Positions 1-11,085 of a stretch of DNA of 64,000 bases are shown here, piece after piece. How positions within the stretch are numbered: position 1 is the stretch's first letter; every line of letters begins with the position of its first letter. Position numbers and translations under genes: made by a program. The notes beneath the pieces were generated by a model. That model worked only from the letters and a program-made list of their open reading frames with translations. It was not told the origin of the DNA and made no database searches. Source of the DNA: Symbiodinium natans. Its lineage: Eukaryota > Sar > Dinophyceae > Suessiales > Symbiodiniaceae. The stretch covers positions 265,001-329,000 of the forward strand of contig CAJNDS010002385.1 of the NCBI GenBank assembly GCA_905221605.1. Reading direction: 5' to 3'.

Positions 1-758
1 GGGTTTAGGGTTTAGGGTTTAGGGTTTCGGGTTTAGGGTTTAGGGTTTAGGGCTTGGGGTCCGGCAGGCTCCAGGCTTTGATTTGGGAGGGCTTTGACGC
101 CGAGGTGTTGCGATTTGAGGGCTGCATCCCTTCGTTTCGGGGCCACTCAGCCCTAAACCCTAAACCCTAAACCCTAAACCCTAAACCCTAAACCCTAAAC
201 CCTAAACCCTAAACCCTAGACCCTAGACCCTAAACCCTAAACCCTAAACCCTAAACCCTAAAGCCTAAAGCCTTAAGCCTTAACCCTAAACCCCACTTGA
301 GTAGAGAACCTGAGGTCGCAGGTGTGGCTTGAGGGGTTGAGGCTCTTTGGAGGCTTTGGGGCTCAGGGGTTCAGGGCTCAGCCCTAAGGCCCTAAACCCC
401 GAACCCTTCAATCCCAGGGTTTAGGGTTTAGGGTTTAGGGTTTAGGGTTTAGGGTTTAGGGTTAGGGTGTAGGGTTTTGGGGTTTATACCCTGATCCGAC
501 AAACTCGGTGGCAACGTGTCCCCGAAATTCCCTGATGGTTTATGGCTTAGGGTTGCTTTGTTTCCCCCCCTATATACCCTAAAGCCACCAAACACCAGAG
601 CCCTGAACAGAAACATGCTGATCAAGTTCGCAACTTCTGATCGCAGCGTTCGTTCTCTCTATCCAAGAAGTCGGAAGTGTGCTTTCATTCGTTGCGGGCT
701 CAAGGCAATCTTGTCTCCAATATTTGCACAAGCAGGCTTTGCAGGCTTTTAGTAACTC

Positions 759-870
759 TGGGTAGCCCAGTGGTATCCTTTTGCCCTGAGTTTGGTTCAA
801 GGTTCCCTTTTAAAGTAATCAACCCCCCAAGAAGGGGTACCCTTGTCAAAATATGGTTGCTGGGCTACCA
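759..870. mobile_element. Short inverted-repeat element (family C)
   Basis: The ends GGGTAGCCCAG and CTGGGCTACC are inverted copies about 110 bp apart. The interior has TTCCCTTTTAAAGTAATCAACCCCC, written here only as a landmark at about 801-827, which recurs in similar form at 16404-16470 and 37476-37543. No ORF is present. It fits a MITE or introner-like element. Confidence 0.5.
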
Positions 871-1034
871 AGAACTACTTCCTTGTGATGTTTTGTAAGC
901 TCCTTCTCTTTATTGTCTGGAGGCCACGTCACAACTTCGTTCGTCGTTCGTGTCTGAACCCGAAGCCCTAAACCTTCAAGCCCTGTATTGCGGCTCCATG
1001 TGCCCAAACATTGCTCTCATTACTGCAGAATTTC

Positions 1035-1180
1035 ACCTAAGCCCTAAGCCCTCAGCCCTAAGCCCTGAGCCCTGAGCCCTGAGCCCTAAGCCCTAAGCCC
1101 TAAGCCCTAAGCCCTTAGCCCTTAGCCCTTAGCCCTTAGCCCTTAGCCCTTAAGCCCTAAGCCCAAAGCCCAAAGCCCTA
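1035..1180. repeat. CCCTAAG/CCCTTAG variant array
   Basis: About 20 copies of the heptamer with G in the last position (AAGCCCT) or the CCCTTAG form, in a uniform run. The changed base is shared by neighbouring units, which suggests local amplification of a mutated unit and not telomerase addition. Confidence 0.8.
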
Positions 1181-1544
1181 AGCCCTCAGCCCCAAACCCC
1201 AAACGCCCAGTTTAGGGTTAGTCTTGGGGTTTAGGGTTTAGGGTTTAGGGTTTAGGGTTTAGGGTTTAGGGTTTGGGGTCTAGGGTTTGGGGTTTAGGGT
1301 CTGGGGTTTAGGGTTCCGGCTTCAGGGTCTAGGGTTTAGGGGTTAGGGTTTATCTCAGGGCAGCTACGTGGTCGCTTCATTGGGGAACCCGTATATACCC
1401 CTTATATACCCTGTAAAACCCAAAGAGGTTGAGGGTCTAGGGTTTAGCGTTTAGGGTTTAGCGTTTAGGGTTTACCCTGTAAAACCCAAGGGCCCACACT
1501 TCGGAGCCCTTAACAGAAGAAAAGGGGCCATATTCAGGGACCAT

Positions 1545-2240
1545 GAAACTTCCCTTAGAGTTTAGTTTAGGGTTCAAATTTAAATGGGCCCAAATCTTAC
1601 TTCGCCTTTAATTGAACTTTAAACTTTTTGGGTGTCCTTATTTAGTAGGAATATTAAAGATTTACCTTTTTTACCCTTGGTTATTGGAGAAGTAAGAAAT
1701 CTCTATAGCTGTTGCCCATAGAAGTTGTTTACCGGGCACCCACATGCCACCCAGCTGTATGGCTAGGGTTTAGGGTTTAGGGCAGAGGGTCTAGGGAAAC
1801 CTCGTAGCCTCCTAACCCCTAAACCCCTGAAAGCCCAAACCAAACCACCAGAACTCACCCCCTAAGCCCCAATAAAACGCCTGAACCTCCCTTCAAGGCC
1901 CCTTGAGATCTTAAGCCCTCTAAACCTTGAAACCCCCTCAAACCCCTAAAGCCCTAAAGCCCTAAAGCCCCTAGGCAACCCAAAAGGCCACCGCAGCCGG
2001 CAACGCCGCAAAGCGACACGAACGCAGGTTACTTTGGTGCAGGGCCTGCAGCATGGTCGAAGATATCACCTCATCTGCCGGCACAGCGATGCAAGTCTGG
2101 TTGTGTTCCACGAAAGCATGCAATAATGTCGGCTGAGAGTTCTAGAAATTAATGGATATGTCCCAAAATGGGGGGTACCCTTTTCTACCCCAAATAAAAA
2201 TAGAGAACCTGAAAAAGGGTACCCCAATTCTCGGAACCCC
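1545..2240. other. Unique spacer with a palindromic element at its end
   Basis: Mostly non-telomeric. 1560-1760 is A+T-richer and shows no gene. 1985-2135 is GC-richer and open on the minus strand for about 45 codons, but nothing identifies it. 2160-2240 has GGGGTACCC...AAAGGGTACCCC inverted ends like those at 18,925-19,018. Confidence 0.4.
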
Positions 2241-2467
2241 AACCCTAAACCCTAAACCCTAAACCCTAAACCCTAAACCCTCAACCCTAAACCCCCAAAT
2301 CTGTTGTTGAAGCTGAGAACCGCCGCGGAATGCATTTATCGGAAGTGGGCTCTTTGGAGTTGAGCTGCTCTATCGCTTGGGATGTTCCCTCAGAGGGGAC
2401 ATCCCAAAACTGTCGGGTTTAGGGTTTAGGGTTTAGGGTTTAGGGTTTTAGGGTTTAGGGTTTGCAG

Positions 2468-2541
2468 ATGTTCCAGGTGGATTTAGTCCTCCTGCAACAT
2501 GCGGCGGCGCGTTTGGAGCACGAGCGTATGCCGAATTCCAG
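2468..2541 (+). CDS. Unassigned exon-like island
   Basis: A clean internal-exon layout: TTTGCAG acceptor, 24 open codons beginning ATGTTCCAGGTGG, then GT (CCAG|GTCTGA). The peptide is helix-prone (VDLVLLQHAAARLEHER). It lies between a G-rich tract and a C-rich tract. No family is recognised. The layout supports an exon, but its length is within the range of chance. Confidence 0.4.
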
Positions 2542-3601
2542 GTCTGACTCTTTAGGGTTTCCCGGTAGCACCGGCGCTAAACCCTAAACCCTAAACCCTA
2601 AACCTTAAACCCTAAATCCTAAACCCTAAACCCTAAACCCTAAACCCTAAACCCTAAACCCTAAACCCTAAACCCTAAACCCTAAACCCTAAACCCTAAA
2701 CCCGAAGTCTGACCCGGCTGTCCATGGAGCAGCACATGACTGAGAGCTGACCCTCCTGCTTGCACCGGGGCTTGTTCTATGGCGTAAGGTGATTCTTGCC
2801 ACCTAAAACCTAAACCCGAAACCCTAAACCGTAAACCAATTGCTTCAGAACCACCCAACGAATTAAGAGATTCTTCCCTATAAGGGTAATATAGGGATTA
2901 TTGATTTTCAGTATAGGGGGCCTAAAGTTTTGCGGGGCGGGGGAGGGCGGGCGGGGGGTACTACAGTATAGCTATATAGAGACCATAGAGATACGGGTCG
3001 TAAGTATTCTGACCCGTATACTTGGAGGTTCATGGGTAGTTGTATGTAGGGTTTAAGAAGAGCACCCCGGCGCGTGAAACCCAGTCAAGGCCCGAATGTC
3101 TCCCCGTGCTAGGGCATTAGGCGACCTAACCCGTAAACCCTAAACCCGAAACCCTAAACCTTAAACCCTAAACCCTGAACCCTAGACCCTAGACCCTAAA
3201 CCCTAAGCCCTACACCCTAAACCCCCCAAGGCCGGAACGCTCGGGTGCCTTCACTCCTTTGGCGCCTGGCGGGTACCGAAGTGGGTTCTGGGCGAGGAGG
3301 AGGATGATGAGCAGGCCCGGGTTTAGGGTTTAGGGTTTAGGGTTTAGGGTTTAGGGTTTGGGGTTTGGGGTTTGGGGTTTCAGGGGTTTCAGAGGTTTCA
3401 GGGGCTTCAGGGGCTTCAGGGGTTTCAGGGGTTAAGGTTCAGGGTTGTATAGGGCTTAAGGGGATGAGGGTTCAGGGTTCAGGTGTTTTGGGGCTTAGTG
3501 AGGTTCGCGTTTGATTGGGCTTAGGGGTTAAAATTCAAGTTCTTGGCTTAGGGTTGAGGCGTTTAGGTTATTACCATTATGATTGGTATTAGTTTGGGCA
3601 G

Positions 3602-3728
3602 GGCCTTGATTGTCTTCAATGACCTGAGTGGGGGACCTCTTCCTCCTTGCCGTGGAGCACATGATCGGTGCTGGTGTTCTGTCTCAGCTCTGGAGGATGC
3701 TATCATCCCGCTTGCGCTTCCCGATTAA
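3602..3728 (+). CDS. Unassigned exon-like island, possible 3' terminal exon
   Basis: Acceptor GGGCAG|G is followed by 41 open codons ending in TAA, with peptide start ALIVFNDLSGGPLPP and end IIPLALPD. It is unrecognised. The CCCTAAA tract beginning 20 bp after the stop would be downstream sequence. The GCAG|G acceptor matches the acceptors of the identified gene. Confidence 0.35.
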
Positions 3729-3923
3729 GAAATAGCCCGAAACCCTAAACCCTAAACCCTAAACCCTAAACCCTAAACCCTAAACCCTAAACCCTAACCT
3801 CTAAACCCTAAACCCTAAACTCTAAAACCTAAACCCTAAACCCTAAACCCTAAACCCTGCTTCGAAAATCTCCTAAACCTCCTACGCCCAATGGGTCCCT
3901 GTGCGTCGCAGGCAGCGCCGCAG

Positions 3924-3978
3924 GGCTTCAACAGTGCTTCGGCTTGTGCCAGTCCTACCTGGAAGCCCTGTTGACTTG
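3924..3978 (+). CDS. Unassigned exon-like island with GTAAGT donor
   Basis: GCCGCAG|G opens about 18 codons (STVLRLVPVLPGSPVDL), which end at a perfect GTAAGT donor at 3979. This is one of the few textbook donors in the window. An alternative acceptor 12 nt upstream (3912) keeps the same frame. A TTTAGGG tract fills the start of the putative intron. Confidence 0.4.
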
Positions 3979-4221
3979 GTAAGTAGGGTTCAGGGTTTAG
4001 GGTTTAGGGTTTAGGGTTTAGGGTTTAGGGTTTAGGGTTTAGGGTTTAGGGTTTAGGGTTTAGGGTTTAGGGTTTAGGGCTTAGGGTTTAGGGTTTAGGG
4101 AACCCTCCGTTCATGTCGTAGCCGAAGGGCAGCCACACACACACACACACTCACACACGACCTCTGGCCCTGGGGAAGCCAATCGGATGCATAATATGGA
4201 AAGGGGTGTATATTTGCTGCT

Positions 4222-4313
4222 GTTTGCTTAAGACCCCCTCCCAAAACTAAAAAAAGTCAGTGTACAAAAAACCAAAAAGTTATCTTTATTGGTTGGGTTC
4301 TTAAGCCAGTAGT
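4222..4313. mobile_element. Palindromic element, family B (TTGCTTAAG ends)
   Basis: Inverted ends GTTTGCTTAAGACCCC and GGTTCTTAAGC...TAGTAG enclose an A/T-rich core. Related copies are at 17,122-17,226 and 31,071-31,169. All lack coding capacity. Confidence 0.6.
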
Positions 4314-4711
4314 AGTTTGTGCTACTATTGGTGCGTGGCGAGTGTAGATATTTGGTGTCCTTCTGGGGATGCTAGGAATACAAACTCCACTTCAGGCAGA
4401 CACGGGTAAACAGTTCCTGGAAGGAAGTGCTTGAAAGTCTCTGCGGGCAGAACGAAAGGCGAAGCCTGAGGCAGCCTCATACAACAACAACCCCAAACCC
4501 TAAACCCTAAACTCCAAACCCTAAACCCTAAACCCTAAACCCTAAACCCTCAAATACGCTGCCCTAACACCCTAACTCCCCAAGCCCTACGCCAGCTCTG
4601 CTCTTCCCCTAGGATCCAGGGTAGGCCCTTAAACCCTTTTTGGTTTCCTTTTGTGCCCCTGTAAACTAAAACGGGCACCCTTTTTATTCCTCGGTTATTC
4701 TTGGGTCTAGT

Positions 4712-5010
4712 CCCTGAACCCTAAACCCTAAACCCTAAGCCCTAAGCCCTAAGCCCTAAGCCCTAAGCCCTAAGCCCTAAGCCCTAAGCCCTAAGCCCTA
4801 AGCCCTAAGCCCTAAGCCCTAAGCCCTAAGCCCTAAGCCCTAAGCCCTACGCCCTAAGCCCTAAGCCCTAAGCCCTAAGCCCTAAGCCCTAAGCCCTAAG
4901 CCCTAAGCCCTAAGCCCTAAGCCCTAAGCCCTAAGCCCTAAGCCCTAAGCCCTAAGCCCTAAGCCCTAAGCCCTAAGCCCTAAACCCTAAGCCCTAAACC
5001 CTAAACCTAA
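4712..5010. repeat. Homogenised CCCTAAG array
   Basis: About 300 bp in which nearly every unit is CCCTAAG instead of CCCTAAA, with CCCTAAA at both edges and one TACG slip at about 4847. Such uniformity implies tandem amplification or gene conversion of one mutated unit. Confidence 0.9.
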
Positions 5011-5741
5011 ATGCTTTTCTACGCGGAGACCCAGGCTCGATCCGGCCTACCATTACCCTGCTCTGCTTTGCCGATGCCGCCTGGCCGTTGGAAAGTAGGG
5101 TTTAGGGTTTAGGGTTTAGGGCTTAGGGCTTAGGGTCTAGGGTTTAGGGTTTAGGGTCCCTAAGCCCCAAATCTTCAACCCTAAACCTTAACCCCGAAGC
5201 CCTAATTTTTTTCAATCCTAAATCCTAAATCCTAAATCCTGAACCCTGAGCCTGGCCTACAACCCACGCCCTACACCCAGAGCACTGCCTTTGAGCTCCT
5301 TCCAGAGGATCGGGGAGCTTAGTCTGCAGCAAGAAAGTGCACAGGCTTTGGGGTTCCAGGTTGAGGGTTCAGGGTTTAGGGACCCTAATTCGGGTTATTC
5401 TACTTCATGACCCTGCTTAGTCACTCTAAACCCTAAACCCTAAACCCTAAACCCTAAACCCTAAACCCTAAACCCTAAACCCTAAACCCTAAACCCTAAA
5501 CCCTAAACCCTAAACCCTAAACCCTAAACCCTAAACCCTAAACCCTAAACCCTAAACCCTAAGCCCTAAACCCTAAACCCCAAACCCTAAACCCATCACT
5601 TGCTAAGTCCCGATCAGGCAAGGAGGGTCCGGGTCCGGTTTAGGGCTCAGGGTTTTTGGGTTTTTTCACGGGGTTTTAGGAACTCGTACCCCTAAGGATG
5701 TGCAGTGAAGAGGTTCCCTGAATCTACTTCCCAAAGAGCCC

Positions 5742-5811
5742 AATACTCCTGAATTAAGGAACTATATGGTTTAAGGAACATTGCTGAATTAAGGGGTTTT
5801 GGGCTCTCTGG
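5742..5811. mobile_element. Palindromic element, family D
   Basis: CCCAAAGAGCCCAA and TTGGGCTCTCTGGG form imperfect inverted ends around a core with repeated TTAAGGAA. Related copies are at 6357-6460, 30,750-30,822 and 32,740-32,825. It lies just upstream of an open GC-rich stretch (5817-5898, peptide RIFEKAKGAIFGVEG), so it may be an intron or part of one. Confidence 0.55.
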
Positions 5812-6133
5812 GTCCGTTTATGGCCCATGTATTCCTTCAGAGGATCTTTGAAAAGGCCAAGGGTGCCATCTTCGGGGTTGAAGGCAGAGTCCCTGGAGTT
5901 TTAGGGTTTAGCTTGTAGGGTTTGGGGGAGGGTTTAGGGTTTAGGGTTTAGGGTTTAGGGTTTAGGGTTTAGGGTTTAGGGTTTAGGGTTTAGGGTTTAG
6001 GGTTTAGGGTTTAGGGTTTAGGGTTTAGGGTTTAGGGTTTAGGGTTTAGGGTCGCGTGGTTGTTGCTCAACATATGCTGTCCTCAAAATGGAGGACATGC
6101 ACAGAAGAAGAAGGGCACCAGGCTGGAGCAGGC

Positions 6134-6320
6134 CTTGGACGGTGCAGCCATCTCCACTGGGAGATGCCTCCGCCGCGCAAAAACTCCGTCGCGAGGAGGG
6201 CCTTGCGGCAAGCCCTCCGCGAGAGCCCCGAGGAGATCTACCGGACCATCGAGCGGCTCATGATGGAGGACCTGCTGAGTCGCGCCCTTGCTCCCGAAGC
6301 TCCTCCCAACTTTCTGCAAG
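6134..6320 (+). CDS. Unassigned exon, basic/helical protein segment
   Basis: GC-rich and open in the frame that reads ALRQALRESPEEIYR, then TIERLMMEDLLSRALAPE. The composition is typical of a real helical region, and the frame stays open from 6056. A GT donor follows TTTCTGCAAG at 6321. Just downstream is a family D palindrome (6357-6460), then more open sequence (6461-6590). Direct repeats GTGGCC at 6354 and 6461 flank the palindrome, as expected of an insertion. The family is not recognised. Confidence 0.5.
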
Positions 6321-6356
6321 GTGGCATAGCTCTGTTTGATGCAAGCAGACCAGGTG

Positions 6357-6460
6357 GCCAGAGACTCCAAAAGCCCTTAATTGAGGAATATCCCTTAAAT
6401 CAGAATAAGAACCCGAATATGATTTAATGTTCCCTAATTATGGGGTTTTGGAGTCTCTGG
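6357..6460. mobile_element. Family D palindrome flanked by GTGGCC direct repeats
   Basis: The inverted ends are CAGAGACTCCAAAA and TTTTGGAGTCTCTGG. The flanking GTGGCC copies (6354-6359 and 6461-6466) look like a target-site duplication inside coding-like sequence. The exact splice sites are unclear, because the 107-bp unit does not itself end in AG. Confidence 0.6.
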
Positions 6461-6952
6461 GTGGCCGTCGACAAGGGCAACTGGAGCCTAGCCGCGGAAG
6501 GCTCTCGGAGCTGCCACCCCCCTTCCATGTCTTCCTCGCCGCCGCATCCGCGTGACCGAGGACGACCGCAGCCCAAAGAACGGGGTTTAGGGTTTGGGGT
6601 TTGGGGTTTAGGGTTTAGGGTTTAGGGTTTAGGGCCTCGTGAGGGAAGCTGAGGTACCTTGGGCCCCAATCCCTGAACCCGTCCGAACCCCAACGCCGCC
6701 AGAAAACACAGGAAAGGTGTCAGGCCTAAATTTCTGCGCTCCACTATGAGGGGCTTTGGGGAACCCCTAAACCTAAAACCCTAAACCCTAAACCCTAAAC
6801 CCTAAACCCTAAACCCTAAACCCTAAACCCTAAACCCTAAACCCTAAACCCTAAACCCTAAACCCTAAACCCTAAACCCTAAACCCTAAACCCCAAACCC
6901 CAAACCCTAAACCCTAAACTCTAAACTAAGCTGGCTTTCGGGCTTTAGGCCA

Positions 6953-7035
6953 TGACCTCCGCGTCCATCTTCTCCTCCTTCGGCGCACCGCTGGACGTCC
7001 CGCTGAGGACCAATAAGACTCCAAACCCCAGTCCC
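6953..7035 (+). CDS. Unassigned exon-like island
   Basis: After CTTTAG|G there are about 27 open codons with strong GC3, starting AMTSASIFSSFGAPLDV. It sits between a C-rich tract upstream (6778-6920) and a G-rich tract downstream (7040-7090), the same arrangement as the identified exons. The ATG could be a start codon. No family is recognised. Confidence 0.35.
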
Positions 7036-7734
7036 AGGCGGTTTAGGGTTTAGGGTTTAGGGTTTAGGGTTTAGGGTTTAGGGTTTAGGGCTGTAAGTCG
7101 GGCTAGAAGGATGGTAATTCTACTTATCACCCTATTTAGGCTTGTAACGCTGCGTATAGTTACCCATGAACCTCCAAGTAAGCCCCAAACCCCTAAACCC
7201 CCAGACCCCTAACCCCAAAGCCCCAAACCCAAAACCCCAAGCCCGAAACCCCAAAAACTAAACTCCAAACCCTAAACTTCAGGGTCCCCGTTTCGGGCTT
7301 GAGGGTAGTCGAGCCTGGTCCCGGAAAACTTGCGTTTTCGGGGTCCCCCCCCCCCCCCCCCTTAACTCCCCTGAGGTTGAGGGTTTAGGGTTTTAGGGTT
7401 TAGGGTTTAGGGTTCAGGGCCAAGGAATCCCACTAGGCCAATATGTCATCATGTAAAGAGGGTATTGCAGGCACTGGGTGGTCATCTGCGGTTTCAAACC
7501 CTAAACCCTAAACCCTAAACCCTAACAAACACATCCAGGCAGCCAAAGTTTTACAGGGGGCTTCTGGGGCCTGGAGGGCTTGCAGGGTTTACAGGGTTTA
7601 GGGTTTAGGGTTAACCCTAAACCCTAAACCCTAAACCCCCCCTAAACCCTAAACCCTAAACCCTAAACCCTGAACCCTAAACCCTAAACCCTAAACCCTA
7701 AACCCTAAACCCTAAACCCTAAACCCTGAACCCC

Positions 7735-7825
7735 TCATCCTCGGCTTGGAGGACCTTCGCAGCAGGATCTGTGCTGTTGCTGGGACGGAACATCATGTAC
7801 CCAGAGGGCCTAGTACCCTGAACGG
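7735..7825 (+). CDS. Unassigned exon-like island
   Basis: About 30 open codons, reading LEDLRSRICAVAGTEHHVPRG, between a C-rich tract and a G-rich tract. No family is recognised. The reading frame continues into the flanking repeat, so the borders are uncertain. Confidence 0.3.
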
Positions 7826-8996
7826 GGTTTAGGGTTTAGGGTTTCGTTGAGGGTTTGGGGTTTAGGGTTTAGGGTTTAAGGTTTAGGGGTTTAGGGGTTT
7901 AGGGTTTAGGGCTTATTCGTAATAAGGGGACTCCCATACAGCTCAAGGTCCATTCCTGAGTTGAGGAGGTACATTGGGCCATGTGGGTTGGGTGGTTCAG
8001 GGCTCTCAACCCTCAACCCTCAACCCTAATCCCCAAACCCTAAACCCTAAACTCTAAACCGTAACCCCCAAATTCTAAGCCTCCTACAGAAGGATTTTGC
8101 TGCTTGAGCAGCCTACGCAAAAAGTAGTTCTTAAGGTGAAGGGTTTAGGGCTTGGGGTTTAGGGTTTAGGGTTTAGGGTTTAGGGTTTAGGGGGGAGGGG
8201 CTGAGAGTTCATAGATGCTTTCCCTGAGCTCTAAACCTGCAGGGTTTAGGGTTTCGGGTCTGGGTCTAGGGTTTAGGGTTTAGGGTTTAGGGTTTAGGGT
8301 TTAGGGTTTAGGGTTTAGGGTTTAGGGTTTAGGGTTTAGGGTTTAGGGTTTAGGGTTTAGGGTTTAGGGATTAGGGTTTAGGGTTTAGGGTTTAGGGTTT
8401 AGGCTTTAGGCTTTAGGGTTTAGGGTTTCGGGTTTCCGGTTTCGGGTTTCGGGTTTAGGGTTTCGGGTTTCGGGTTTCGGGTAACATCCGCTTACAGCCC
8501 GAAGCCCGAAAAAAGCACTTCCCAATCTCCCGAAGGCTACGTCAATGAGTCAAGCCCCTGGCGAAAGTTGCTTTGTAAGTAATCCTGCGTAGAGGATCGG
8601 GAGACTTGGCAAGTAGGGCACAAAGTGGAGGTATAAGCCCCTCAAGCCCTAAGAGGGGTGCATGAGTAGTGCCGGCCGGCCCTAAAGTATGAGCCCCATG
8701 TGAACCTCCAATCTCCAAACCTTGTAAGCATTATACACCTCAAACCCTAAACCCTAAACCCAAACCCTAAACACCAAAACCTAAACCCTAAACCCGAAAC
8801 CCGAAACCCCAAACCCCTAGACCCTAGACCCTAAACCCTAGACCCTAGGACCCTAGACCCTAAACCCTAGACCCTAGGCCCTAGAATGCATACACAATAT
8901 ATATATATATATATGTATCGAGTGAACCTTTTTTCATTTTCTTGCAAGCCCCTAAGCTGTAAGCCCTAAGCCCTAACCCCCCACACCCGTACATGA

Positions 8997-9076
8997 GCCT
9001 TACCCGACCAAGGCTCTCCTTCCCAACGACCTGGCTGACAGACACTTCGCCTGGGCTTCCTTCTGTGAGGGAGTAG
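8997..9076 (+). CDS. Unassigned exon-like island
   Basis: Open for about 27 codons with peptide PTKALLPNDLADRHFAWAS. GC-rich and followed at once by a long CCCTAAA tract (9078-9209). No family is recognised. Confidence 0.3.
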
Positions 9077-9492
9077 CCCTAAACCCTAAACCCTAAACCC
9101 TAAACCCTAAACCCTAAACCCTAAACCCTAAACCCTAAACCCTAAACCCTAAACCCTAAACCCTAAACCCTAAACCCTAAACCCTAAACCCTAAACCCTG
9201 ACTCCTTAAGTAAAGACGTCCAGATAAACCTCGCTTTGTCACGAAAGCTAGCCCCTGAGGAGCTAGCGGAGTATCTTGCTTAAGCGAAGCTTACAACCTG
9301 ATGGGTATACAGGGCCCCTGGAGGCTCCGCCACGAAACGCAGCAAACCCGGTCGGTTTCCGGTGGGCAAACACAGGGTTTTGGGAAACGGGCTGGCGTTC
9401 ATTTCTTTCGTATATTGGGTGCAAATGAACGCCGTTTTCTGTGGATCCCAGGCCCTAGAAAAGCCCCCCAAGCCCCCCAAGACAAGACTCAG

Positions 9493-9560
9493 AAGCCTTG
9501 ATGTTGATTTGAGTCTGGCGTCCCTCAAAGCTGGATTGGACAGACTTCAGACTTCGCCTG
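9493..9560 (+). CDS. Unassigned exon-like island with GTGAGT donor
   Basis: GACTCAG acceptor, 22 open codons (DVDLSLASLKAGLDRLQTS) and a perfect GTGAGT donor at 9561. The upstream 9380-9460 stretch contains a short inverted repeat around GGCGTTCATT. The minus-strand ORF over this area is judged a shadow. Confidence 0.4.
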
Positions 9561-9681
9561 GTGAGTGCAACATCTGTTGTGGTGTCATGCGCTTCGAAAA
9601 AGAGCCCTCCGGAAGAGGGTTTAGGGTTTAGGGTTTAGGGTAGGTCTTCCGTGGGGGTACCTTAACTAGCTTTCGTCCCAG

Positions 9682-9792
9682 GCCCTCACCCCCAAGTTGT
9701 TTTACAACGGGCATAGCAGCTCAAGTCAATGTGAGGATTGGGTGAAGGCATGTGTCAATGCTATGGAATCTTGCCAGCCTACTAAGGCATAA
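9682..9792 (+). CDS. Unassigned terminal exon, cysteine-bearing
   Basis: CGTCCCAG|G is followed by 36 codons and TAA. The C-terminal part reads CEDWVKACVNAMESC, with three regularly spaced Cys. About 90 bp of non-repeat sequence follows and would be the 3' UTR. A (TA)n(TG)n microsatellite is at 9920-9960. No family is recognised. Confidence 0.4.
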   Translation, partial: ALTPKLFYNGHSSSSQCEDWVKACVNAMESCQPTKA

Positions 9793-9918
9793 GCCACGTT
9801 CAGTAACGAACCACGAGCGAGCCAACACAACGTGTCTAGTCCTTAGAGGAACTCCTGTCACTAATTTACTTTGGGGCTGGGTAGGTAACCCTTAACCTTT
9901 TTGGTTAGACAGAATCCT

Positions 9919-9960
<42 letters not shown>

Positions 9961-10196
9961 AGGTTAGCCTTTTTGGGGCTAGGGTATTCGGCCCTGAGTT
10001 TGCATGCCCAGGAAGTTTCTTGAACACCACGCAGTGCACAGTTCTTAGATAATGCCTGTCATCCAAGTTGGCTCACGAGCTTTGTATGTCTTGTGTCAAA
10101 TGAGCACGAAAAGCTTGCAGCTTGAGGCAGCTGCTACTTGCTAAGCCCCCCAATCCTCCAAGTGTGGCTAGGGTTGAGCGTAAGGACAGCATCGCC

Positions 10197-10265
10197 CGCC
10201 TCATGAACGCCGGAGCAGAGGAGGCACGCCGGGGGCGAGGGTGGGGGCGGCCAGCAGTGGGGGGT
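10197..10265 (+). CDS. Unassigned exon-like island
   Basis: Open GC-rich stretch encoding RKDSIARLMNAGAEEARRG, followed by Gly/Arg-rich residues. It starts about 30 bp after a run of CCCCCC. The family is unknown and the borders are not resolved. Confidence 0.25.
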
Positions 10266-10402
10266 TAAAGTAGGGCTTGGGGTTCCCTAACCTCCAGTTC
10301 TCTACACCCCAAACACTAAACCAAGTTAAATCCAATTCCACCCTACACCTTAAACCCTAATGCCCTAACTACACCCCAAACCCTAAACCCCATTTCCCCA
10401 AG

Positions 10403-10558
10403 CTCTTCTGCTACATGGTGGTCCTTACAGAACCCTCAGCCCTTCCCAAGATAACCAAGAGTCTTCCTGTACTTCTCCTCGAAAAAAAACCAGAGGATCC
10501 CAAACAAAATCTCGGCAAGCAGCTGTCGATCACCCCCCCCCGCACCCCTAAAACCTGA
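10403..10558 (+). CDS. Unassigned terminal exon
   Basis: 52 codons to TGA after CCCCAAG. The peptide begins LFCYMVVLTEPSALPK and ends in Pro/Lys-rich residues. This is longer than most islands here, so it is less likely to be open by chance. The last 15 codons run into degenerate C-rich repeat. No family is recognised. Confidence 0.4.
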   Translation, partial: LFCYMVVLTEPSALPKITKSLPVLLLEKKPEDPKQNLGKQLSITPPRTPKT

Positions 10559-10649
10559 ACGCTAAAGCCAGTTCCGTTGTCAAAATCTTTAACTGGACGG
10601 TTGCTTTTGGAATGGCTGTGTGCTTTCTCCGAGGTTCATGGTAACTGAT

Positions 10650-10722
10650 AAGTAGGGATATAAGAACCTTAAAAAGGGTCATACTTAAAACCCCACTAGT
10701 CACTACCAATGAGCCTCCAAGT
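10650..10722. mobile_element. Decayed family A palindrome
   Basis: Retains GAGGTTCATGGTAACT at the left and GAGCCTCCAAGTAG at the right, with a shortened, mutated core. An older copy of the element seen at 19,489 and 20,281. Confidence 0.6.
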
Positions 10723-10984
10723 AGTAGTGGCCCCGAATCCCAAGCCCTAGTGCCTAAACAACACTTGTAAGGTCTCGCTGCACCCTGAACCCTAAACCCT
10801 AAACCCTGAACCCTAAACCGTAAACCCTAAACCCTAAACCCTACACCCTGAACCCTAAACCCTAAACCCTAATCCCTAATCCCTAAACCCTAAACCCTAA
10901 ACGCTGAACCCTAAGCCCTAAACCCTAAACCCTAAACCCGAAACCCTAAACCCTAAACCCTAAACCCTAAACCCCAAGCCCAAG

Positions 10985-11085
10985 GATCAGCTCCCGCGCG
11001 GCGGCATCTTTGCGGAGATCGTGGCCTCGGGCCTGGCCTTCGTGTGGCTGGCCTGGGGCACGCACCTGCCGCTCCGCGAAGAGCT
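10985..11085 (+). CDS. Unassigned exon-like island, hydrophobic segment
   Basis: CCCAAG|G opens about 34 codons, including IFAEIVASGLAFVWLAWG, which could be a membrane helix, followed by HLPLREEL. C-rich tract upstream (10,780-10,980) and G-rich tract downstream (11,105-11,150). The family is unknown. Confidence 0.4.

Noticed and set aside
1-60. True chromosome end
   Set aside because: A left end should read CCCTAAA on the + strand. Here it reads TTTAGGG, is interrupted by variants within 60 bp and is followed by genes and opposite tracts.
9280-9528. 82-codon minus-strand ORF
   Set aside because: The + strand has a better-supported exon with a GTGAGT donor in the same area.
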